From NCBI GenBank assembly GCA_030432695.1, contig JAUILN010000023.1:46065-110064 (forward strand): 64,000 bases of DNA, in the 5' to 3' direction. Each line of letters begins with the position of its first letter. Position 1 is the stretch's first letter. Under the pieces are notes generated by a model that saw nothing but the letters and a program-made list of their open reading frames with translations, was not told where the DNA came from and did not search any database. Source of the stretch: a bacterium. Lineage in GTDB: Bacteria > Planctomycetota > UBA1135 > UBA2386. Positions 53,616 through 62,973 of the stretch are shown here, one piece after another. The position numbers and the translations under genes were made by a program.

Positions 53616-56600
53616 GGCCGGACTCCCTGGGCGTGGCCGACGAAGGCGTCGAGAGCTTCGATCAACGCGCGCGGTGGCCGGTCGACGAACCAACCGCCAC
53701 CGTCCGGTCCGATGCCGCGCAGGAACGCGTAGCCGGCGCCGCCGATGTGCTGCTCGTAGTCGTAGTCGCCCGGCCGCCGCGCCCGCAGGTGGCGGTGCAG
53801 CGCCAGCAGGTAGAGGTGGTACTGCAGCACGTAGTGATGCTCGAACATCGCGACCTCCAACGCCGCGCCGGCGTGGTCCTCGCGCCGCGGCCCGAGGTGG
53901 TTGGACTTCCAGTCGACGACCCAGTGGCGGTCGTCGTCGAACGCCAGCACCAGGTCGATCGAGCCGGTGAGGTAGCCGCGCAGCGCGGCACTGCGTCGCT
54001 CGGGCAACAGCAGCCGCAGGTGCTCGGCGTAGCGGCGGGCCACCTCGCCGCCGTGCTCCGCGAAGACGTCGACGAGGTCGTCGCCGGCCCCATGGGCCAT
54101 CTGCAGGTGGAAGCGCCATTCGGCGAGATCGCGGCCGGGGGGCAGGTCGGCGAGGCGTCGCGCTGCGCCGTCCGCGCTGCGGCCGAAGGACGCGGGCAGC
54201 GGTGCCGTGGCGACGTCGGCGACCATGCGGACCACGGCCGCCAACGGGTCGAGCGGGGTGGGATGGCGGCGCGGATCGTCGAGCCGGGCGCGGCGCAGCT
54301 CGTCGCCGACCACCGTGGCGACCGACGGCGCGCCAGGCGCCCGCAGATCGACCTTCTCCAGCACCGCGTGCAGGCAGGTGCCGGCCGCGGCCCCGCGCGC
54401 GAACCCCAGCAGGTCGTCCGCGCGGAGCGGCGCGGTCGGCGCGTCGGGCTCGGAGGGCGTCTCGGGATCGTCGCGGTCGGCGGGATCCGCGGGGTCGTGC
54501 GCGCCGCGGACCAGGCCGGTGAAGCTGGTGGTGATCCAAGGTCGGAGCTGCGGGCCGTCGTCGGGCACGGGCCCGGTCGTCCACTCTTCGGCCGCGGCGT
54601 CGGCGACGCCCATCGCCTCGGGGATCGAGTCGTCGGTGCCGTCGAACTCCTCCACGCGGATCGCGTGGGGGGCCAGGCGCTCGAGGATCGCCAGTTCGCC
54701 CATCGCCGAGCCGCTGCCCTTCCAGGACTCCGCAGCGCGCCGAGCGCGGACGGTCTCCGAGCCCGATGCCCCGGTCTCGGGTCGGTGCAGCAGATAGCCG
54801 AGCGGCGACGCGGCGAACTGCGGGTGCATCGGTGCCAGCACGTAGACCCGCTGCTCGGCGCGCGTGAGTGCCACGTAGGCGAGACGCAGCGCGTCGGCCA
54901 GCTCGCCGGCATCGTGCGCGCTCCGGGCGTCCGCGAGCGCGCCCTCGGTCTCCTCCGGCTCGGCCTGCAGCCGCAGGTGCCAGCCCTTCGCGTCGTGCCA
55001 GCGCAGCACCGACGTCTTGGCATTGGACTGCTGGCCCGTCCACAGGAACGGGCAGAACACCACCGGGTACTGCAGTCCCTTGGCGCGGTGCATCGTCAGG
55101 ATCTGCACCGCGTCGCGGTCGGTCTCGAGCCGCATCTCGGTGCTCTCGCCGCCGTCCAGCACGTCGAACGAGCGCGGGTCGGCGAGGGCCGCGACCAGTG
55201 CGGAGGGAGAGAGGCTGCGCGCGGTCGCCAGCGCGTGCACCACCTCGATCGACTGCAGCAGGTTGGTCAGCCGGCGTTCGCCCTGCTCCAGCCGCGCCAG
55301 CCGCGCCTTGCTGCCCCGCGCGTCGAGGACCCGCTGGATCGCGCGCACGAAGCCCTGGCGGATCCAGAGCTGGCGGCAGTCCTCGAGGAAGGCGATGCGC
55401 TGCTCGAGCTCGACCTCGTGGCCGGGCGCGTCCAGGCGCGTGAGGTCGTCGGCGGTGTCGCCCCACAGGAGCGTGAGGAACGCGGCCCGGGTCGCGCCGC
55501 GGCGCCGCGGCTCGGCGATCGCGCGGGCGAGGTGGCGCAGCTCGTCCATCTCCACGCTGTCGCGGATGTGCTGGCCCTTGCCGAGCGCGGCCGGGATGCC
55601 GGCCTTGGCCAGGGCGTCGCGGAGCGCCTGGGCCTCGGCGTTCTTGCGGACCAGGATGCCGATGTCGCGGGCGCGAAGTGGCTCTGGGGCCTCCTCGTCG
55701 GAGGTGCGGAGTGTGGCGTGGTCGAGCAGGCGACGGACCTCGCAGACCGTCGTCGCGATGCACGACGCGCGCCGCAGGTCGATGTCGTTCTTGTCCGGTT
55801 GCGCCGCCCACAGCCAGCACAGCGAGCCGTCGCGGTCGGGATCGCGGAGCCGGTCGGCCGACTCGCCGCGGCCCGAGTGGACCCGCGGGTAGTCGAGGCC
55901 GTCGACCAGGAACGGCGCCGGTCGGTCGAACAGCTCGTTGAGGCCGTCGAGCAGTTCCTGGCGGCTGCGGTAGTTGGCGGTCAGCGTGAACTGCTGCGCG
56001 CAGGTCTCGCGCGCGGCGAGGTAGGTGTGCAGGTCGGCGCCGCGGAAGCCGTAGATGGACTGCTTGGGGTCGCCGATCAGGAACAGGCGCCCCTGGCCGA
56101 AGGCGGTCGAGAAGATCTCCCACTGCACCGCGTCGGTGTCCTGGAACTCGTCGACCAGCACCGCGGGGTGGATCTTCGCCAGGTGCTCGCGGAGGCGCTC
56201 GCCGCCTGGTGCGAGCAGCGCGTCGCGGACGGTGGTCAGCAGTTCGTCGAAGCCGAGGCTCTCGGCGCGCTGCAGTTCGCCGCGGAAGCCGCGCGACACC
56301 GACTCGTGCAGGTCGGCACGCAGGGCGCTGCGGAGTGCGGCGCCGGCCGCGGCGACTTCGGCGCAGGCGCGGACGAACGGGTGTGCGGCGAGGGTCTCGT
56401 AGCCGGCCTTCTGGACCTTGCTCCGCCCCTTGCCGACCCGCGTGGCGAAGCCTCTTGGCGCGAACTCCTGGGCGACCTCGAGGAAGCCCGGACCTTGCAG
56501 ACGCTCGCCGATCGCGTCGAGCAGTGCGTCGGCGTCGCGCGCGCCGAACGGCATACCGGGCTTCAACCAGGTGACGGCCCGGAGCGCCGCGCCCAGTTCG

Positions 56601-57298
56601 GAATCCTCGAACGCAGTCTGCATGGCGGCCGGGCTCACCGCGGCCTCGGCGTCGGCCAGGGCGGGCGCCGGTGGCAGGATCTCCGCGCCGGGGTTGCGGC
56701 GCAGGTCGCGGTAGAGGCGCGCCAGCGTGTCGACGTTCCAGCTCGCGGCGCGCACCGTGTCGACGATCGTCCGCGAGCCGCACTGCACCCTGCGCCGCCA
56801 CCAGTCCTCGACCGCGCGACGCAGCATCGGTCCGTCGTCGGCCAGGAGCTGCAGGCGGAACGGCACGCCGGCCTGCAGTGCCGCGCGCTCGAGCGCCCGC
56901 AGGCAGAAGCCGTGGATCGTCGCGATGCTGGCGTCGTCGAACTCGCGCAAGCCCGCGCGCAGGTTCGCGGCCAGCCGGTCGCGTTCCTCCGAGTCCCAGA
57001 GTCGGCGATGCAGTGGCTCCTCGGGCGGTTCGTCGGCGACGAGTGCCTCGGCCGCGGCCCGCAGCGCGGCGCGGATCCGGGTGCGCAGCTCGGCGGTGGC
57101 GGCCTCGGTGAAGGTGACCACCAGGATCTCGCCAACCTTCAGGTTCTCCTCGGCGACCAGCCGCACGAACAGCCCGGCGATCGTGTAGGTCTTGCCGGTG
57201 CCCGCGCTGGCTTCGATCAGCGCGCGGTGCTCGGGCATCGGCGTCTCGTGGAGGACGAACTCCAAGGGAGTCCGGCTCGGCGTGGATGCGCTGTCCAT
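53612..57298 (-). CDS. recB: Exodeoxyribonuclease V beta subunit RecB
   Basis: A 1228-residue helicase-nuclease. Walker A IEASAGTGKTYTIAGLFV and VTFTEAATAELRTRI lie near the N-terminus, LVDEFQDTDAVQWEIF and IGDPKQSIYGFRGADLHTY near 400, and AVQILTMHRAKGLQYPVV near 740. The C-terminal nuclease has GYLTGSIDLVLAFDDD and the catalytic WVVDWKSNHLG, then YHLYLLALHRHL. All expected catalytic residues are visible, so it should be active. ATG 57298 shares a base with the recC stop (TGATG), and the stop overlaps recD. Confidence 0.95.
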   Translation of the reverse strand: MDSASTPSRTPLEFVLHETPMPEHRALIEASAGTGKTYTIAGLFVRLVAEENLKVGEILVVTFTEAATAELRTRIRAALRAAAEALVADEPPEEPLHRRLWDSEERDRLAANLRAGLREFDDASIATIHGFCLRALERAALQAGVPFRLQLLADDGPMLRRAVEDWWRRRVQCGSRTIVDTVRAASWNVDTLARLYRDLRRNPGAEILPPAPALADAEAAVSPAAMQTAFEDSELGAALRAVTWLKPGMPFGARDADALLDAIGERLQGPGFLEVAQEFAPRGFATRVGKGRSKVQKAGYETLAAHPFVRACAEVAAAGAALRSALRADLHESVSRGFRGELQRAESLGFDELLTTVRDALLAPGGERLREHLAKIHPAVLVDEFQDTDAVQWEIFSTAFGQGRLFLIGDPKQSIYGFRGADLHTYLAARETCAQQFTLTANYRSRQELLDGLNELFDRPAPFLVDGLDYPRVHSGRGESADRLRDPDRDGSLCWLWAAQPDKNDIDLRRASCIATTVCEVRRLLDHATLRTSDEEAPEPLRARDIGILVRKNAEAQALRDALAKAGIPAALGKGQHIRDSVEMDELRHLARAIAEPRRRGATRAAFLTLLWGDTADDLTRLDAPGHEVELEQRIAFLEDCRQLWIRQGFVRAIQRVLDARGSKARLARLEQGERRLTNLLQSIEVVHALATARSLSPSALVAALADPRSFDVLDGGESTEMRLETDRDAVQILTMHRAKGLQYPVVFCPFLWTGQQSNAKTSVLRWHDAKGWHLRLQAEPEETEGALADARSAHDAGELADALRLAYVALTRAEQRVYVLAPMHPQFAASPLGYLLHRPETGASGSETVRARRAAESWKGSGSAMGELAILERLAPHAIRVEEFDGTDDSIPEAMGVADAAAEEWTTGPVPDDGPQLRPWITTSFTGLVRGAHDPADPADRDDPETPSEPDAPTAPLRADDLLGFARGAAAGTCLHAVLEKVDLRAPGAPSVATVVGDELRRARLDDPRRHPTPLDPLAAVVRMVADVATAPLPASFGRSADGAARRLADLPPGRDLAEWRFHLQMAHGAGDDLVDVFAEHGGEVARRYAEHLRLLLPERRSAALRGYLTGSIDLVLAFDDDRHWVVDWKSNHLGPRREDHAGAALEVAMFEHHYVLQYHLYLLALHRHLRARRPGDYDYEQHIGGAGYAFLRGIGPDGGGWFVDRPPRALIEALDAFVGHAQGVRP

Positions 57299-60200
57299 CA
57301 CGCTTCCTCCGTCGCCCGGCGCCACGGCAGGTCGGCCGGATCGATCGTGTCGTCGCTGCGCGCGTCGACCAACGGGCGCTGCACCGCGTCGACCCAGTGG
57401 CGGTACGGCTCGGGCGGCGCGTAGGGACTGCCCTGTCGGAACGCGAGCTTCTGCTCGGGCGCGAGCCGCGTGCCGAAGCCGGAGTTGGAACCGCCGGCGC
57501 GGGCCGCCGCGCGCCACGCGCGGGCGAGCTTCGCCAGCGCGTCGTCGTCGCTGCCCTTGGTGACCGAGGTCTCGGCGTCGTCGGGGCGGAACGGCAGCGG
57601 GCCGGCGTGGCCGCAGAGCAGGCCTTCGACCAAGGGGCGGAGCGCCTTGGCCGCGGCGTCGGGCTGGAGCGGCTCGAAGCGGGTCACGCCATCCAACGCG
57701 ACGTGCCATGCCGGGCGCGGTCCGTCGTCGGTAGTTGGCTGCCAGCAGGCCAGCAGATGCAGGATCCACAGGCGGAGCTGGTCGCGCGGCTTGCCCTTGG
57801 CCGGGCGTGCGGTCGCCACGCCCCAGCGCGTCGCACCACTGCGCTCGCCGACGATCCGCACCCGCGCGCCCGCGGGCCAGGTCAACAGTGCGTCGACCGG
57901 GACCTCCATGCACGCTGCAGGCGGGGGGCAGTTGCGTTGCCAGCCGAGCACGTCGTCGGCCATGAGCTCCCACTGCGGTGCAGCGGTCGCGCCGGCGGGC
58001 AGCAAGGAGAGCTGTTGGAGGCGCCGCAACGAGTCGGGGTCGGTGGGATCGCCCGCCGCGAGGACCTCGCGCGCCAGGTAGTCCTGCAGCGCGTCGGTCG
58101 ACAGCACCTCGGTGTCGTCGGCCGACTCCTCGAACTCCATCAGCGAGGCGTGCAGCACCCGGCGGACGAAGTGCCGCGCCGGGTCCTTCCAGAAGGTCAG
58201 CAGCTCGTCGACCGACACTGTCGGAGTCGCGCCCTCTCTCGGGTCCCAGTCGTACGGCGCCGGCGCCGCGAGCGGGGGAACCGGCAGGCCTTCGCCGAGG
58301 GCCTGGGCCGCGGCGAGGTCACCGGGCGAACGGCTGTGCAGCCGCGGCTCGACGCCATCGAAGTGCCGGCGGTCGAAGGCCTGCAGCGGGGCCTGCACCA
58401 GGAAGGCGCGGTGTGGGGGCGTGTCGGAGTCGGCGCGCAGCGTGCGGTCGATCTGGTCGCAGAGTTCGGCGAGGCAGGTCGACGGCGCCAGCTCCGAGTC
58501 GTCGCGCGCCGAGCGGCCGGTGTAGCTGAGCAGCAACCGTTCGCGCGCCGCGAGCAGCGTCTCCAGGAACAGCAGCCGGTCGTCGGCGCGGGTCGAGCGG
58601 TCGCCGGGCTGGCGGTCGGCGCGGATCAGGTCGAACGGCAGCTCGCGGTCGCTGCGCGGGAAGGCGCCGTCGGCGAGGCCGGCCACGCAGACCAGCCGGA
58701 AGGGTACGGTGCGCAGCGGGCGGAGTGCGCAGACGGTGATGCGGCCGCTGGGGAAGTCGACCGCGCGGGCGGCGAAGGCCCGCTCGACCGCGTCGCGCGC
58801 GAACTCGCGGACCGGCGGGAAGGCGATCCGCTCGGGCTCCTCGCCGGTGCCGGCTGGCGGCGCGCTGGGGAACGCGTCGCGGAGCACGTCGCGCAGGCGC
58901 CAGGCGCTGCTCTCGAACAGCGGCTCGCCCGGCACGTCGAGCAGGCGGTCGACCACGCCGCGGAGCGCGAGGACGTGTTCGCCCAGGGGCTTCGGTGTCT
59001 CGAGGTCGCGCAGCACCGCGAACAGGGTCTCCTGCAGGTCGAGCAGACGGCCGAGCAGGGCGGCGCGGCCGGTGGTCGCGTCGGCGGCAGGCAAGAGCGC
59101 GCCGGACGGCAGGTCGAGGAGCGCGTCGGCGGCGGCCGGTCCGAGCGCGTAGCCGGCCAGCAGGCGGTCGCGGCCCTCGGCCCAGGTGGCGGTGGCGAGT
59201 GCGGGCACGTCGAAGAGTTGGTGGCGGCGCTCGGCGCTCTCGCCCCAGCGGATCCCGCCGAGGTCCGCGAGTTCGCGGCAGCGGATCACGTCGTCGGCGG
59301 TGAGGCCGAAGCGAAGACGGATCGGCTCGTGCTCCAGCAGGCCGAGGACCTGGTCGCGGGTCAGCCGCTCGCCGACCAGGTCGACGACGTGGCGGAACGC
59401 GGCCGCCAGCGGATCGGTGCCGAACGCGCTGCGGTCGGCCAGGTGGTAGGGCAGGAGCGGCTCGCCGTCGTCGCGGGTCACCGCGCCGAAGGCCGCGTCC
59501 AGGAACGGCGCCCAGCTTTCGATCTCGGGGACCAGTACCACCACGTCGTCGGGGCGCAGCGACGGGTCGCGGTGCAGCGCGTCGAGGACCCGGTCGCGCA
59601 GCACCTCGAGTTCACGCAGCGGGCCGTGGCAGCAGTGGATCTCCAGCGAGTCGTCGTCGGCGAAGGCCGCGGCGTCGAGCGGTCGCTCCAGATCGTCGCC
59701 GGTCTTGTCGGCGCCGCGGGCGAAGACCCGGTGGATGTCGTGCTGCAGGACCGCGAGGAGCGAACCGGCTGCCTCGAGTTCGTCGGGCTCGCGCTGCTCT
59801 TCGTCTTCGGGCACCTCCAGCTCGAAGGGCACCGCAGGATCCGCCAGGTCTTCCAGGGCGAGCAGCGCGTCGAAGGTCTCGCGCGCCGGACGGGCCAGCG
59901 ACGCCAGCAGCGGGTTGCCGACGTCGTCCTGGTCGCCGCGCCCCTTGCGCACGTCGCTCCAGAACTCGCTGCTCGGCGAGACGATCCACAGGTGCACCGG
60001 CACGCGGCGCGCGGTGGCGTGCAGCATCTCCAGGGCCGGTGGCGGCAGGGTGCCGAAGCCGAACACGTGCAGCGGGCCGGGCAGGTCCCGCGGCAGCGGC
60101 GCAGGGTCGGTGAGGCGGGCGAGCAAGTCGCGGCGGCGCACGCCGGGACCCTCGGCGCCGACCAATGAACGCCATAGCGCGCGCTGCCAGCGCTCATGGT

Positions 60201-60717
60201 CGCCGAGCCGCTTGCGCGCCTCCTCGTCGCCATAGGGCGTGCCCGACTCCCATGCCGCGAGCAGCTCTGGCCGGTAGGCGCGATACTCCTCGAAGCGGTC
60301 GACGATCCGCGCCGCGAGCTGGCCGCGGCGGAGCTGCCGCTCGCCGTCACCCTCCAGGTAATGGCGCAGGTCGTCGTAGGTCCCAGGCGCCGTGCCTTCG
60401 GCCGCCGCGCGGAGCCCGGCGAACACCGCCCAGTGCAGGTGCTCCGGAGCGGTCGCCGACTGCTCGGGCAGCACCCGCTGCGCGAGGTCCTCGAACAGGT
60501 CGGCGAGGAACGGCATCCGCAATCCGCCCGCGATGCCGAACCGATCGGCCAACCCGAGCTCGACCCAGCGCCGCAGCCCCTGGCTCGGCACCACGATCCA
60601 CTCCTCGGCGAACGCGTCGACGCGGCCGGCGCGGCGCTCGGCTTCCATGGCGGTTGCGAGGCCTTCGAGCAGTTGCTCGAGGCGAGTGGATACGACGATC
60701 TGCAGCCCTCCCGGCAT
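57298..60717 (-). CDS. recC: Exodeoxyribonuclease V gamma subunit RecC
   Basis: An 1139-residue protein with the RecC plan: N-terminal helicase-like half (IVVPSQGLRRWVELGLADRF, GGLRMPFLADLFEDLAQRVL), central VLVPEIESWAPFLDAAFG and LGLLEHEPIRLRFGLTADDV, then LVCVAGLADGAFPRSDRELP and a nuclease-like C-terminus. The ATPase and nuclease sites are not conserved, as is normal for RecC, which holds the complex together and recognises Chi. The ATG at 60717 is chosen over 60804 because the region before it is Arg/Pro-rich and not conserved; no clear Shine-Dalgarno is visible. It is the first gene of recC-recB-recD. Confidence 0.94.
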   Translation of the reverse strand: MPGGLQIVVSTRLEQLLEGLATAMEAERRAGRVDAFAEEWIVVPSQGLRRWVELGLADRFGIAGGLRMPFLADLFEDLAQRVLPEQSATAPEHLHWAVFAGLRAAAEGTAPGTYDDLRHYLEGDGERQLRRGQLAARIVDRFEEYRAYRPELLAAWESGTPYGDEEARKRLGDHERWQRALWRSLVGAEGPGVRRRDLLARLTDPAPLPRDLPGPLHVFGFGTLPPPALEMLHATARRVPVHLWIVSPSSEFWSDVRKGRGDQDDVGNPLLASLARPARETFDALLALEDLADPAVPFELEVPEDEEQREPDELEAAGSLLAVLQHDIHRVFARGADKTGDDLERPLDAAAFADDDSLEIHCCHGPLRELEVLRDRVLDALHRDPSLRPDDVVVLVPEIESWAPFLDAAFGAVTRDDGEPLLPYHLADRSAFGTDPLAAAFRHVVDLVGERLTRDQVLGLLEHEPIRLRFGLTADDVIRCRELADLGGIRWGESAERRHQLFDVPALATATWAEGRDRLLAGYALGPAAADALLDLPSGALLPAADATTGRAALLGRLLDLQETLFAVLRDLETPKPLGEHVLALRGVVDRLLDVPGEPLFESSAWRLRDVLRDAFPSAPPAGTGEEPERIAFPPVREFARDAVERAFAARAVDFPSGRITVCALRPLRTVPFRLVCVAGLADGAFPRSDRELPFDLIRADRQPGDRSTRADDRLLFLETLLAARERLLLSYTGRSARDDSELAPSTCLAELCDQIDRTLRADSDTPPHRAFLVQAPLQAFDRRHFDGVEPRLHSRSPGDLAAAQALGEGLPVPPLAAPAPYDWDPREGATPTVSVDELLTFWKDPARHFVRRVLHASLMEFEESADDTEVLSTDALQDYLAREVLAAGDPTDPDSLRRLQQLSLLPAGATAAPQWELMADDVLGWQRNCPPPAACMEVPVDALLTWPAGARVRIVGERSGATRWGVATARPAKGKPRDQLRLWILHLLACWQPTTDDGPRPAWHVALDGVTRFEPLQPDAAAKALRPLVEGLLCGHAGPLPFRPDDAETSVTKGSDDDALAKLARAWRAAARAGGSNSGFGTRLAPEQKLAFRQGSPYAPPEPYRHWVDAVQRPLVDARSDDTIDPADLPWRRATEEA

Positions 60718-60840
60718 GGGGGGCGATGCTAACCGCGTGGTTCGGGGAGTCGCTGCTGTCGCGTGGTTCGGGAGACGAGTTCTCCGCGAGGATCGCTCGG
60801 GCACATGGGGGCATGTAGGATCCCCCTCGGCGGCAAGGAC

Positions 60841-61890
60841 ATGGCGGGATCACCGAGCAGACGACCGGAGGGCTACGACGACCTCCTGCGTGACCTGAAG
60901 GACCGGGTGCGCGCTGCGCGCGTGCGGGCCGCACTCGCGGTGAACAGCGAGCTGGTCCTCCTCTACTGGTCGATCGGGCGGGACATCCTCGAGCGGCAGG
61001 GCCGGCTCGGCTGGGGGGCGAAGGTCATCGACCAGCTCGCTGCCGATCTGCGGAAGGAGTTTCCCGAGAGCAAGGGGTTCTCGAGCCGGAACCTGAAGTA
61101 CATGCGGAGCTTCGCGGAGGCCTGGCCGGACCGGGAAGTTGTGCAACAGGTCGTTGCACAAATCCCGTGGGGCCACAACGTCCGCCTCCTCGAGAAGGTC
61201 GCCGAGCGCGAGCAGCGGCTCTGGTACGCCCGCAAGACCGTCGAGAACGGCTGGAGCCGGAACGTGCTCGTGATCCACATCGAGCGCGCACTCTTCGAGG
61301 CTCAGGGCGGCGCCACCACGAACTTCGCGAGCACCCTCCCGGCCCCACAGTCGGACCTCGCGCGGGAGACCCTCAAGGACCCCTACAAGCTCGAGTTCCT
61401 CGGCATCGCCGAAGACGCCGAGGAGCGCGCGATCGAACTCGGCCTCGTCCGGCACATCCGGGACTTCCTGCTCGAACTTGGCCAGGGCTTTGCCTTCGTC
61501 GGCAACCAGGTCCCGCTCCGCGTGGGGGAGGAGGAGTTCCGCATCGACCTCCTCTTCTACCACCTGAAGCTCCGCTGCTACGTCGTCATCGAGCTGAAGG
61601 CCGGGAGGTTCCGGCCCGAGCGCATGGGGAAGCTCAACTTCTACCTGTCGGCGGTGGACGACCTGCTTCGACATCCCGACGACCGACCGAGCATCGGCCT
61701 CGTGCTCTGCAAGGACCGCGAGGTCACGGTTGCGGAGTATGCGCTTCGCGGGACCACGCAGCCGATGGCGGTGTCGCAGTATGAGCTCACGAAGGCATTG
61801 CCGGACGACCTGAAGGGCAAGCTGCCGAGCGTCGAGGACCTGGAGGCGGAGCTGGAAGACGTTTCCCCGGCCGAGCAAGGCGAGGAGTGA
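60841..61890 (+). CDS. YhcG/DUF1016-type PD-(D/E)XK nuclease family protein
   Basis: A 349-residue protein. The N-terminal half has DUF1016 helices (VNSELVLLYWSIGRDILERQ, GFSSRNLKYMRSFAEAWP, IPWGHNVRLLEKV). The C-terminal half is the nuclease: VPLRVGEEEFRIDLLFYHLK with catalytic Asp and YVVIELKAGRFRPE with the ExK, then LNFYLSAVDDLLRHPDDRPS. Such genes are common in accessory regions next to mobile elements or restriction systems; the function is uncertain, perhaps repair or defence. ATG 60841 gives the usual length. It is divergent from recCBD. Confidence 0.9.
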   Translation: MAGSPSRRPEGYDDLLRDLKDRVRAARVRAALAVNSELVLLYWSIGRDILERQGRLGWGAKVIDQLAADLRKEFPESKGFSSRNLKYMRSFAEAWPDREVVQQVVAQIPWGHNVRLLEKVAEREQRLWYARKTVENGWSRNVLVIHIERALFEAQGGATTNFASTLPAPQSDLARETLKDPYKLEFLGIAEDAEERAIELGLVRHIRDFLLELGQGFAFVGNQVPLRVGEEEFRIDLLFYHLKLRCYVVIELKAGRFRPERMGKLNFYLSAVDDLLRHPDDRPSIGLVLCKDREVTVAEYALRGTTQPMAVSQYELTKALPDDLKGKLPSVEDLEAELEDVSPAEQGEE

Positions 61891-62196
61891 GAGAAGCGGA
61901 GTGTCACATGAGGAAGGTGTCAGATGCTGTCGCGCTGACCAGGAGCATCGGGCCGAACGAGTCTCTGGGGTGATCAACCATGTGCGCGGTTCGCGGACTT
62001 GCGTGGCATCTCGGCGGGGGCTCGAGCTGTGCCGCATCCTCAGGATCGAAGGCCGTGGGTATCGCTGGCGAATGCCGAGCGCGAAGGCGTGATGGAAGGG
62101 CGTGGTGTACACGAGACACAGACCTTGTCATGCGCAGTCGAGAAGCGCCTCCGGTGCGCATGATTCCGCTCTGAGAATGGCGAAGGAGCACCCCTG
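61891..62196. other. Spacer of about 300 bases without a recognised gene
   Basis: Between the YhcG-type gene and the immunity-like gene, no frame has convincing protein composition. A short frame from ATG 61908 stops after about 20 codons. The base composition is noticeably less GC-rich than the flanking core genes, in keeping with an acquired patch. The only clear signal is AAGGAG at about 62184, the ribosome binding site of the next gene. Confidence 0.5.
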
Positions 62197-62634
62197 ATGA
62201 AGCTAGCTGCTGTCTATCAGCGAGGGCCGGCCGTCCTCTTGCATGCGCTTTCGTGCACGGCTGACGGCGTTTGGATCCTGTCGGAACCTTGTGTTCGAAT
62301 GCCGATTGATTGCAGCGATAGCGATATGGGTAACGCGCTTCTGTCGGTACTTGAGTGGTCGAAATCGCCGGTTCCGCGCCCGACCCATTGGAAGGAAGTC
62401 CTCGAGCCACTGCTGAAGGCTGCCGGTGTGAAGACGTGGCAGGCCTTTGTGAAGAGCGCGGTCTGCGTGGAGGTTGAGTTGGGAGGCAACAAGCTCGAGT
62501 TCATCCCGACTCGAAACCTGGGTAGCGTCGGGGGTTTCCAGGCCGATGAGTCCAGGAAGGCTGTGGTAGTGCCGATTGGGGCCTCCGCATCCGTCGGTGC
62601 CACCCTGCGCACGGTGCTCGGGTCCGCGCGTTGA
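62197..62634 (+). CDS. Orphan CDI-immunity-like small protein
   Basis: A 145-residue protein, MKLAAVYQRGPAVLLHALSC and onwards, with WKEVLEPLLKAAGVKTWQAF, LEFIPTRNLGSVGGFQ and a repeated-sounding end VVVPIGASASVGATLRTVLG. I associate this pattern with small proteins annotated as contact-dependent growth inhibition immunity proteins (CdiI-type). That assignment is from memory and only moderately sure. No CdiA toxin or toxin tip is near. The codon use is clearly more AT-rich than its neighbours (for example AGCGATAGCGATATG), suggesting transfer. AAGGAG before ATG 62197 supports the start. Confidence 0.65.
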   Translation: MKLAAVYQRGPAVLLHALSCTADGVWILSEPCVRMPIDCSDSDMGNALLSVLEWSKSPVPRPTHWKEVLEPLLKAAGVKTWQAFVKSAVCVEVELGGNKLEFIPTRNLGSVGGFQADESRKAVVVPIGASASVGATLRTVLGSAR

Positions 62635-62973
62635 CCTGAGTCTTGGCTCGCAGTCCCGCCTCGGCCTGTCCGAAAGCTCGATCGAGCCCTGCTCCAAGTG
62701 CTGCTGGTGGATTCCGGAATCTCGGGATGACATCTGTCACCCGTCTCGAGATCCCCCCTTCGCTTGCTCTGAGTGGACCAATGAAACACTGCGGCCTTCC
62801 ACGGCTCCCGCGCAGCGGGAGCAGGGAAGACACCGACGCCGCACGGGTGCCCCAGTCCCGACTCCACCGAGCCCCAGACCCCTCGCCTTCCACCCCGCTC
62901 CCCAAGCTCTTCCGTGACGCCGAGGACCTCGTCGAGGAAGGGGCCGGGGAGGAAGCCACGGCCTCGAACCCCG
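62635..62973. other. Non-coding stretch with REP-like palindromes
   Basis: No gene is recognised. A perfect 12-bp palindrome GATTCCGGAATC (62710-62721) is followed by CTCGGGATGACATCTGTCAC, in which GGGATGACA faces TGTCACCC. The layout recalls the TGGATTCC...GGAATGAC type of proteobacterial repeats. A perfect hairpin, GCTCCCGC (62804-62811) and GCGGGAGC (62815-62822), lies further on. The last 130 bases are Pro/Arg-coding-like low-complexity sequence on both strands and may be a decayed gene end. Confidence 0.55.

Noticed and set aside
51741..56801. A 1686-codon minus-strand frame spanning recD and most of recB
   Set aside because: Only its C-terminal part is real, as recD. The upstream part is the wrong register of recB.
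60841..61890. A restriction endonuclease of a restriction-modification system
   Set aside because: The DUF1016 nuclease has no adjacent methyltransferase or specificity gene.
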